From contig CM037597.1 in the NCBI GenBank assembly GCA_021018995.1, positions 1,997,299-2,061,298 of the forward strand: a stretch of DNA of 64,000 nucleotides. Reading direction: 5' to 3'. Both the position numbers and the translations under genes were made by a program. Of this stretch, positions 55,561 to 64,000 are shown one piece after another. This DNA is from Chloranthus sessilifolius. Lineage: Eukaryota > Streptophyta > Magnoliopsida > Chloranthales > Chloranthaceae. Under the pieces are notes generated by a model. That model worked only from the letters and a program-made list of their open reading frames with translations. It had not been told where the DNA came from and searched no databases. Position 1 is the stretch's first letter; each line of letters starts with the position of its first letter.

Positions 55561-58500
55561 CAAAGGACTCTCTTGGTTGAAGGAGAAGTTGATGAGGGAG
55601 AATGTGAAGAAGTGGAAGTATATGAACCGGAAGTCACGCCTAGTGATGAGGAGGGTAACGACGGTAACCGAGCACTAGTTTGTACCCAAGAGTGTTTGGT
55701 TGTGAGGTGTGCCCTTGCACAACCTCAACGTGAAAAGAAGGTTGATTGGCATAGAGATAACATTTTCAATACTTTCGCTAAGTGTGAGGAGAAGAGTTGT
55801 AGAGTCATTGTGGATGGCGAGAGTTGCACAAATGTTGTGTCTACACACCATTACCCGCTTAGGGCTTACACCCGAGCCCCACCCGAGACCGTACAAAGTC
55901 GCATGGGTCGACTCCTCTTCCATCCCCGTGTCCCAAAGGTGTCGTGTGCCGATACAATTAGTCTCGTATTCGGACACCTTATGGTGTGATGTGGTGCCGA
56001 TGGATGTGGGCCATATCATCTTGGGGAGGCCATGGCTCTATGACATGGACATGACCCTCATTGGGCGGTCAAATGTGTGCACGTTCATGCATGGGGGTAA
56101 GAAGATAAAATTAAACCCCTTGCCTCCCAAGACACCATCGAACAAGAAAGTTGAGAAGAAGGGCGGTCAATCTAAGACCATCAATATCGTGAGCCCTTCG
56201 GAGTTTGAGAGAGCATCTTAGATGAGAGTGTGGTATATGTTGCCATCACCGTTGAGCGTGCTTTCGAATCTATGGGTGACTACCCCAAGGAGGTTGGGCC
56301 AGTTTTGAAAGAGTTTGTGGATGTCTTCCCGGAAGACTTACCCAATGAGCGCCCTCCCATGCGTGACATTCAACACGCAATAGACTTGGTTCCTGGATCT
56401 ACCCTACCAAACCTACCTCACCATAGGTTGAATCCGGTGGAACATGTCAAGTTATCGCGGCAAGTTGATGAGCTCCTTCGGAAGGGGTTCATCCAAGAGA
56501 GCTTGAGCCCATGTGCCGTACCCGCACTACTCATCCCCAAGAAAGATGGCACGTGGCAGATGTGTGTGGATAGTCGGGCCATTAACAAAATTACGGTCAA
56601 ATATCAGTTTCCAATACCGATGCTCGATGATATGTTGGATATGATGGTTGGGGCCACTATCTTCTCTAAGATAGATCTCAAGAGTGGCTGCCATCAAGTC
56701 TGAATCTGCCCTGGTGATGAATGGAAAACCGCTTTCAAGACCAAGGATAGTCTTTATGAGTGGATGGTCATGCCTTTTGGGCTTTCAAATGCCCCAAGCA
56801 CCTTCATGAGGCTCATGACCCAAGTGTTGCGACCATTTATAGGGAAGTTCCTTGTAGTGTATTTTGATGACATTTTGATCTATAGTCACGGCAAGGAGTA
56901 ACACTTGGTCCACCTTCTGTTAGTTTGTGAAACATTGAGAGGAGAGAAATTGTATGCGAATTTCAAGAAGTGTACATTCATGCAACAATCCGTTGTCTTT
57001 TTGGGGTTCATTGTCTCGGCCGATGGTATGGTTGCAGACCCGGAAAAGGTAAAGGCTATTGTAGAGTGGCCCGAGCCTAGGAACATACATGAGGTTCGTA
57101 GCTTCCATGGGTTGGCCACCTTCTATCGTCGCTTCATTTGAAGCTTTAGCACCATTATGACTCCCATCACCGATTGTATGAAGAAAGGGGAGTTTCAATG
57201 GAGCAAAGCCGCGGCGAAGGCCTTTGTCGAGATAAAGGGGAAAATGTCTAGTGCACCCGTCATGCGCCTATCGGACTTTTCAAAAGTCTTTGAGGTCGCT
57301 TGTGACGCTTCGGGTGTAGGAATAGGCGGAGTGCTTAGCCAAGAGGGCCACCGCGTGCCTAACTTTAGTGAAAAACTCAATGAGACAAAGCAAAAATACT
57401 CCACCTATGATAAGGAGTTCTATGTGGTTGTCCGATCTCTTTGGTATTGGAAACATTACCTTAGACTGCAGGAATTTGTCCTATTTTCCGACCATGAAGC
57501 CTTACGCTTCCTTGCTTCCCAAAAGAAGTTGAACCCAAGGCACGCGACGTGGATCGAGTACCTTCAAGGGTTAACATTTGTATTGAAGCACAAGGCCGGT
57601 GCTGAAAACAAAGTGGCGGATGCTCTTAGCCACCGGGTAATGACTTTGCAAGTCATGAACACCGAGGTCGTGGGATTTGAGCAATTGATCCAAGCCTATC
57701 CCGAGTGCCCAGATTTTGGGGCGGAATACATTGCTCTACGGGACAATCCGCCCAATACCAACTCCAAGTATACTCTCCAAGATGGGTATTTGTTTATGGG
57801 AAATCGTCTATGCATCCCTCGCACATCATTGCGCAACTTCCTCACTTGAGAGTTGCATGCCGGAGGGATTGCCAGTCATTTTGGGCGCAACAAGACCATC
57901 GCGCTTGTTGAAGAGTGGTTCTTTTGACCGGGTCTTACGCGTGATGTCGCCCGAATTGTGCACCTATGCTGTACTTGCCAAGTCTCCAAGCAACAAAGGC
58001 AAAATACCGGCGTGTACACCCTTTTGCCGGTATCACAAGACCCTCCGTAGGCACGACTCCATTTTTGTTGTTGTGGACCGCTTCTCCAAGATGGCCCACT
58101 TCATACCGTGCCACAAGTCCACTGATGCCACCCATGTAGCAAAGTTATTTTTCAATGAGGTAGTGCACCTCCACGGGTTACCCAAGACCATTGTGTCGGA
58201 TAGGGATGTCAAGTTTACAAGTTACTTTTAGAAAACCCTATGGCACATGATGGGTACAATGCTCCAATTTTTGTCGACATATCACCCGCAAACCGATGGC
58301 CAAACGGAAGCCACTAATAGAAGCCTAGGCAATCTACTTCGTTGTCTTTTCGGTGGCCACATTAGGACTTGGGACTCCATTTTGCCATTAGCCGAGTTCG
58401 CATATAATAACTCCGTCAATAGGTCCACGGGTAAGAGTCCGTTTGAGGTGGTACATGGTCATAAGCCAAGAGCACTCCTAGATTTGATTCCTATGTCTGC

Positions 58501-59127
58501 ATCTCACCGCGCATCCGAGTCCGCGGATACATTTGCACAACATATTCATAACTTGCATGTCGAAATTAGACATAAAATTAGTTCGACCAATGATCGGTGG
58601 ATTCCCACAAACGTTTCAAGGAATTCCAAATTGGTGAGCACGTGATGGTTCGGGTTAGGCTGGAACGATTCCCGATGGGAATCGTGAAGAAGCTCCAAGC
58701 CCACGGTGCCGGACCTTATAGGATTGTGGCAAGGAGTGGTCCGAATGCATATGTCCTTGACCTTCCTCAAGATGTGGGGGTTAGTTCAACCTTCAACGTG
58801 GAAGACCTAGTTCCTTATCCAGGCTCAACCCCACCTCGCAATCCTTTCCAAACATCCCACTCATGAGCCACCCCGAACCTCGCAACCTATTCCACCTCCT
58901 CCTCCAAAAGAACCTAAAAGAGATGTGATTGAGAAGGTTTTAGACAATCATGCGGTCTCCACCCAAGATGGGGGGTTTCAAAGGTACTTGGTGAAATGAA
59001 TCCAAAAGCCGGATTCCGAAAATACATGGGTCACTGAAGAAGAAGTCTGCCGCCTAGACCCCGACATACTTGACCGCTACCATGCCCACTTTTCATCAGT
59101 GATGAAACTCTTTCGGTCTGGGGGAAT
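55561..59127 (+). pseudogene. Gypsy-1 pol: protease, RT, RNase H, integrase, chromodomain-like tail
   Basis: The protease region is near 55800 (CRVIVDGESCTNVVS). A frame change follows, then RT 56290-56890 with [29 protein letters not shown] and YFDDILIYS (about 56857-56884). RNase H lies at 57290-57600 (VACDASGVGIGGVL, STYDKEFY, DHEALRFL). Integrase shows ELHAGG...[20 protein letters not shown] and TDGQTEATNRSL, the D-D-E layout. The tail has RFPMGIVKKLQAHG and FQRYLVK...TWVTEEEVCRLDPDIL, chromodomain-like. Nearly all in-frame stops (56701, 57139, 57847, 57925, 58229, 58996) are explained by CGA to TGA or TGG to TGA/TAG changes. Confidence 0.92.
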
Positions 59128-60163
59128 TGATGGGGACGCCACCAACAAGGACATAGGGTTCAGGCCCTACAAGGTGTATCAACGGCAAAAGAAGCGACTG
59201 AAGGGCCAAGGAAAGGCCATAGAGTTCAGCTAGGGAGCACCAAGCATCTACAAGCGATGGACGTCCAGATTTCGAGGTGCTCACTGTTTTAGTGAGCACG
59301 AACGTCCGTAGTGCACCACGGATGTCCGTGGGTTGGCGACAGACGTCCGTAGTGCACCACGGAAGTCCGTGAAAACTCGCGCATTAGCGTCAAAAGTGAC
59401 GTAATTGTCCTTTTTATCCTTAATTTTTGTCCTTCTTGTAAGTTGCCACTTAGGGTGACTTAGTAATTTTCTATTTTTAGGTTTATTCACTTGTATTGGC
59501 TATAAAGCCCAAATTGTAAGCCATTTTTGGCACTGAATTTTGAATTAATGAAAAGAGCTATTTGCTTTGGCTTGTGAGGAGCTTGAAGAGTGAGTCTTCT
59601 TCCTCATTTGGGGTTTTGGTGTGAGGCCAAGGGTGAGATGCCCATTATTCTTTAATTTTCTCATTTGATCTCCTATCTTTTTTTTATCTTTTATTTTCCC
59701 CTAATCTCTTGCATCCTAATTTTTCCCTTTTGATTAATCTTTCTCTACTCCTAAACCCTAGATCTAGAGTAACCTTGATGTCCATCCTTATGGATCGAAT
59801 CCAATCCTAGCCCTTCGATCCATAATCGTTATTGGGCTCGAGCTTACTCGATTCGCGCCATTTAACCGCTTCGATTTAAAGTCCTAGCAAGGAGCTACTG
59901 ATTCTACGAAGAATTACGATTTAACGCTCCGACCTAGACGAAGCGAGAGACAGAGCTCTCGGATCGCCTCTTCTGCCATCCTAACAGATCTCGCGCGTCG
60001 GATTGGACCCTACGTGAACCAAAGCATGGGCATTTAAGCGAAATCCCGAGAAACCCCAAGGTATCGCTTTAATTTGTGATTAATTGCTTAATTAATTAGT
60101 TTAATTTCGGCAAATCATCACATCATGAGCATTCACGGATTCCAGGGTCGTCGTCCCGCATCA
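59128..60163 (+). repeat. 3' LTR of Gypsy-1
   Basis: 1,036 bp, the more complete LTR. U3 has four to five GACGTCCGT-type words at 59260-59375. Its last 165 bp resemble the end of the Gypsy-2 LTR ('ggtatcgctttaatttgtg', then 'gggtcgtcgtcccgc'). Confidence 0.9.
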
Positions 60164-60177
60164 CCCTCACTTGCCAC

Positions 60178-60392
60178 CATGGGTTAAAATATCGGGTTAC
60201 CGATACGTATCGTCCGAGCTCCAAAACGATACGTATCGGTACCGGTCTGTATCGGACGATACATTGAATGTATCGTTCGATACATTCAATACATTTGAAT
60301 GTATCGAACGATACATTCAATGTATCGTTCGAGTCCAATACCGATACGTATCGTCCGATACGTATCGGTATCGGACGATATTTTGATCCATG
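60178..60392. mobile_element. hAT-1-type MITE, 215 bp, in LINE-4
   Basis: A perfect 8-bp duplication cttgccac (60170-60177, 60393-60400). The ends are 'catgggttaaaatatcg' and, inverted, 'catggatcaaaatatcg'. It is in the opposite orientation to its near-twin at 52008-52233 and lies only 14 bp from the end of Gypsy-1. Confidence 0.92.
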
Positions 60393-61930
60393 CTTGCCAC
60401 GCATCCCTGCTTCTGGAAGGCTCTCTGCGCAACCCTATAACTCCTACCAGCTGTCTTCTTCCAGCCATTTGCATCGCCATCTCTGCTGATCTCTTCCCAA
60501 CATTCACAGACTTCCTTGTCCTTTCTCTGCACCTCTTCGTGCCACGTCAACCCGCCTGAAACATGGATCCCCCCTGTTATGCCTACCGGGAGCGTAGAGG
60601 AAATCCCGCCGGTTTCGAGCCCGATCCTCGAGCTCTTGAGTTCTAGGAGATTTGTCACTTGCCATCGATGCCATTCCCTATCAATTCGGCCCGCACTATC
60701 GAGAATTACACCTTCAGCCCCCGACGCGTGCTCTACATCACCGGCCCGTATCCCTTCAGCTCCTTATTTGCCGTGGTCTCCATTCGCTATCCTTTTGTGC
60801 CGCTCTAGTTCTACCCACCACCGGTACCTGCGGTCCTCGATGAGGATATCTCCCCGCCTCAAAATGTCAGCCACGTTCGTTACACGCATCCCCATCCTCT
60901 AGTATCTGATGTGCACCCTTTGAGCAGTGCTAGTGTCAATGCCGAGGAAGGTCCCGCAGTGCCTTCTGATCCCGTCGAGGACCTCGTTGGTCCATAAGAA
61001 GGGTGGTAAGCCGTTGATGCGGAGCCAGTATCCGTCGTCTTCCTCTTTTTGAACGATAGAGGTGAAGAGCTCTTCGTCCCATCTACGACAAAAGTTGGTG
61101 CTGTCTCCCCATGCAGATGCTCCCATTTTGATTAGCCTGTTCATCAACTCAGATTCCTCGTTCATGAAGGTAGCTAGGAAGAAGTTTTTTGTAACTTTAG
61201 AAACTGTAAATCGCTTGATGTAAATATGCCCCAGAGCATGTATTAAATGATCATAAATATATTTCTCATTTTGGTGGAAGTTGTTGGCTTCAATGAAGAC
61301 TAAGCATTTACTGTTATTCTCTCTTCTTTTTGTATATAGGTCTCCTTCCACTTTAATAGTACGTGAGCGCAGCTTCTCCGATGTGGGAAGGATACTCCCA
61401 GGCAATCTGCGTGCTCTCTCTTGCACCACTGTTGTATTAACGATGCCGCCTGAGGTAGTGTCTGTACCTTCGGCTCCCTGATCCCCGCCTCTCTCCCTCA
61501 GAGGGTTCCCAGGGTTCTGGAAAAAAGCATTGACCTGTCAAAACCTTCTCCCTGCAATGGACCACCCGTTATTCAGGTCCCTTTCTAGTCCGCGAGAGAT
61601 GAAAGGCTGGTTCGCATTACCTCATCTACTGTGTCTGTTAAGCCTGAGAGAGGGACCGTTGTCAATCATCGTTCCCGAGCTCCAATGAGCATCACATCGC
61701 GATGCATGACACCTGATCCTCCGTTTGAAATTTAGGTCACCACAGCTCTCGCATATCCAGTCTCCATTGCGAATCCCCCCCCCCCCCCCGGGTATCTGCG
61801 GATCCTGCTGTAAATGTCTTTGCCCCCCTTCTCCGCTTGTCGTCGATCCTCGCCTTTCTACATTGTTCTCCTCCTGCTCTATATTCACTTTGGACTCTTT
61901 AATGTTGGATACTTGTCGAGGTGGTAGCAT
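60393..61930 (-). pseudogene. LINE-4 ORF1, N-terminal part with variant RanBP2 finger and DUF4283-like domain
   Basis: The - strand starts MLPPRQVSNIKESK at 61930. A Gly run encoded by a G homopolymer (61780-61794) precedes the finger at residues 56-79 (61765-61694): GDWICESC, GDLNFKRRIRC, HASRC, with all four Cys kept. After stops near 61622, the frame 61429-60899 contains a nucleic-acid-binding-like region (SKCLVFIEANNF...) and the DUF4283-like end YWLRINGLPPFLWTNEVLDGI. Downstream (60890-60400) is a broken linker. Overall identity to LINE-1/2 ORF1 is low, so conservation of the finger pattern is notable. Confidence 0.78.
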
Positions 61931-61960
61931 TCATTATCTTCATCATTCCTCAGAAATTCC

Positions 61961-62639
61961 CTAGTAAACATTATTAATGTTTATGTATTATTTTTATTTT
62001 CAAGAAAACAATAAAACTTTTGTTACATCTCTTTTTTTCTGAAAAAGTTTACATTACAAGCTAGTAATGTAAGAAAAAACATGATGGTTTTTTTTAAATC
62101 AAACTGAATTTTCTATTTGTTGAGCTGAAAAAATTAGAAGTGTTCCTTTTTTGTGGAAAAAATAAACTAATCAGAATTCATCGCCATGTTAACACTAAAT
62201 CAGTGGATTTTGCACTGAATACCATTTTACCCTGGCAGATGAAGAGCACGTGAGTCACGACCATTCAGCTCCTCAGCAGAATTGCTGCAAAGATTTTTGT
62301 GTTGATAGATTTTCCTCTATATGCTATCATGTTTTATCAACTTTTATTCAAAAAAAATTGCAGGATCATTTATTAGGATTTTCATGTTCGTTTATTATTC
62401 CAATAGAATATTATTATTTTTTCTTTTTATAATTGGTAAATTCGTTAGAACCAAAGAAAAAATTATAAAAAAAGCCAAAGCAAAACAGATAAGAAACATA
62501 CCCGAATAAGCAAGAATACAGAGACCAACATATAACACTAAACCAAGTCGCACAAATCACCGCAACTAGAACACTCCTAAAATCCCAATCTTTAGTCTAA
62601 TAAATCATCTATTGAAATCCCGGATCTCGGAATGTGTGA
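61961..62639. other. intron 5 sequence, no supported gene
   Basis: AT-rich. An acceptor-like 'ttttaccctggcag' at 62226-62239 is followed by a short open stretch, but the translation does not match the missing TVP38 exon and no donor follows. I annotate nothing here. Confidence 0.4.
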
Positions 62640-63711
62640 AGTATAGCAGCGATGGATGAAATGTTTGATTTCATCTTTAATACACAGCAGCCTCCAGGGG
62701 ATCTCCAATTTGCTGTTAAAATTTCACCTCTCCTGCCGATTATTTAAAAAAAAAAAAAAAAAAATCCACCTCCTGGAAAATATGGATTCCTTCCCTAGCC
62801 GCAAGAATCTCTGCTGTAGTGCTATCTGATAGTTTCAAAAGATCCCGTGAAAGCCACCAATGTCTCCCCTACTGAATTTCTGAAAGTGTTCCCATGCCCT
62901 GCAGGACGAGGGTTCCCGAAGGAACACCCATCGTAGTTTAATTTCAGCCAGCCCTTATGGGAGGGACCCAGCCCACTGCAGCTTTTTCCTTAATGGGGGA
63001 CCCATTTAGCAAACAGCTTTTGACTTTTTTCCCAGAAAATTAATTGGTAAAAAATGTGTCATTGGACGCGAAACTCTTAGTTTAATTCCATTAAATATAC
63101 TGTCGTTTCTCTCCTCCCAAAGCACCAGATGAGCCGATGGGCACATTTTCCATAATGCCTGACCCCTTTTTCCTGAACGGACTTGCACGGCATCCTCCAG
63201 TAATCAAAATGGCTCATTGGCTCTCTGAAAATGAGCTGAAAATCCATTTTCCATCATTTTCCACTTTTTGGAAAATGTTGTGGGGCCCACCTGAAAAGTT
63301 CAATTTTTTTCATTTGCGTAAAATAGGCTTTCAGTGAAATTTTAACTGAAAATCAATTTTACGCATGCACTTCAAATATGCTTGGGTCCCAAAGTTTTAT
63401 TTTGCAAACTATATTGAATAAAAATAAATTTACCTACTGAATGTTTGGCCAAAGAATATCTAGAGATCTTCTAAGTCCTACAAATATAATAAAAATATAT
63501 AATTTTCCTGACAAATGCATTTTCTCCTACAATTTCTCAAACAAGGCCAAAGTGAAGCCTAACCACGTTAGCATAAAGGCAACGCACCAGCACATGGTCC
63601 ACAACTTCAATATCTTGATAGCTTAGTGAACACCTATACTGAGATGTCTTCCATGCAAAGTGTGCCACTCTCGCCGGGACAGGAACTCTCCAAAGATGTT
63701 CCATGGCAGTG
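62640..63711 (-). pseudogene. LINE fragment: zf-RVT and RNase H region (LINE-8), interrupted
   Basis: On the - strand, 63690-63540 reads VPARVAHFAWKTSQYRCSL, then HVLVRCLYANVVRLHFG (zf-RVT). 63170-63100 gives AHLVLWEERNDSIFNG. 62990-62870 gives GWLKLNYDGCSFGNP, typical of the RNase H (RVT_3) domain at the end of some plant LINE ORF2 proteins. An unrelated stretch at about 63200-63530 separates the first two blocks and is probably an insertion. LINE-1 and LINE-2 lack RNase H, so this is another lineage. Confidence 0.65.
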
Positions 63712-63920
63712 CAGGGGTGGAAGTTCGGTTTACCGAACTGAAACCAAATTTTCGGTTTCGGTGTCGTTTTACCCAAAACCGAACCCAAACCGAATTCTGT
63801 CACTTTCGGTTAACAGATATCCACATTCCCTGAGATCGAAACCAAACCGATCCGGTTTCAGTTTCAGTTGGGTCAGTTTGGTTTTTCGGTTTTTTCTGAT
63901 TTATTTTTATTTTTTTTAAG
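63712..63920. mobile_element. hAT-like MITE, ggttcggtt-rich, right end not placed
   Basis: It starts 'caggggtggaagttcgg', a common plant hAT-type terminus. It consists of alternating 'ccgaaacc / cggtttcggt' words. The same word family occurs at 11110-11297. The right end may lie near or beyond 63920 in T-rich sequence. Confidence 0.5.
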
Positions 63921-64000
63921 AATTTCTTTTTTCTTTTTTCTTTTTTTCTGTTTTTTTTTGTTTTAGAGTTGGTTTTAGCTCCCTACTCAACCAGTTTTCG

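Larger units (their letters stand above)
53418..60163 (+). mobile_element. Ty3/Gypsy LTR retrotransposon, 6.7 kb, full-length layout (Gypsy-1)
   Basis: The 5' LTR is 53418-54286 and the 3' LTR 59128-60163. The 5-bp duplication ccctc flanks it (53413-53417, 60164-60168). The primer site tggtatcaaagc (54291-54302) is tRNA-Met type with changes. The purine tract 'tctgggggaat' precedes the 3' LTR. Gag, protease, RT, RNase H, integrase and a chromodomain-like tail appear in Gypsy order, so it is probably a chromovirus. It sits inside LINE-4 ORF1 and is inactive because of many stops. Confidence 0.93.
50340..61960 (-). mobile_element. L1-type LINE on - strand (LINE-4), 3'-truncated and split by four insertions
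   Basis: On the - strand ORF1 starts at 61930 and runs to 60393, resumes at 53412 and ends near 52560. ORF2 starts near 52410 and ends abruptly at 50340, just before the RT. The insertions are MITE 60178-60392, Gypsy-1 53418-60163, MITE 52008-52233 and TIR element 50940-51628. The loss of the 3' half is unusual, since LINEs are normally 5'-truncated. A later deletion or the adjoining AT microsatellite may be responsible. It is a different lineage from LINE-1/2. Confidence 0.8.

Noticed and set aside
60171-60559. Tyr/Arg/Ile-rich ORFs ('YRYVSSD' kind) here and at 45600, 49800 and 52000
   Set aside because: They are read-through of palindromic MITE sequence in several frames and both strands, with no conserved protein.
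62226-62300. Possible exon 6 of the TVP38-like gene after an acceptor-like 'ttttaccctggcag'
   Set aside because: In the required phase 0 it reads four codons then stops. In the other open frame it reads DEEHVSHDHSAP..., which does not match the expected C-terminus, and there is no plausible donor.

Overview
The window looks like nuclear DNA of a flowering plant with a large, transposon-rich genome. The reasons are GT-AG introns, a chloroplast-type transit peptide, plant-type LINEs, plant hAT transposases of the DUF659 type, Ty3/Gypsy LTR elements with tRNA-Met primer sites, and many MITEs. I cannot name the species. There are no bacterial genes, rRNA genes, tRNA genes or CRISPR arrays.

I can support one host gene, on the + strand. 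It encodes a plastid-type TVP38/TMEM64 (VTT/DedA) family membrane protein. Five exons (2488-2926, 42295-42347, 42690-42782, 42876-43099, 47734-47800) join in frame to 292 codons with canonical splice sites. Intron 1 is about 39.4 kb. Intron 4 is about 4.6 kb. The intron after exon 5 runs at least to the window end, because I do not find the C-terminal exon(s).

Nearly everything else is mobile DNA inside these introns. Intron 1 holds, from left to right: a decayed 4.5-kb hAT (3069-7567); a LINE remnant split by a 2-kb non-autonomous LTR element (8609-10621); a Mutator-type MITE (10972-11630); CT-rich repeats; a full-length-sized LINE (14749-24730) split by a young-looking 3.5-kb hAT (20187-23732); a second full-length LINE (25680-31961, perfect 15-bp target duplication); and a nest in which a third hAT is split by a truncated LINE, which is split by a TIR element (34333-39802), which is split by a Gypsy element on the - strand (34576-39180). 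Introns 4 and 5 hold several MITEs, LINE 3' fragments, and a - strand LINE (50340-61960) split by a 6.7-kb Gypsy element (53418-60163), two MITEs and another TIR element.

Two observations stand out. First, all three LINEs that keep their ORF1 N-terminus carry a variant RanBP2-type zinc finger there, in two clearly different LINE lineages. Second, the 4.5-kb hAT shares its terminal and subterminal sequence with five short palindrome-rich MITEs in the same window, each with an 8-bp target duplication, so it is a good candidate relative of their mobilising transposase.
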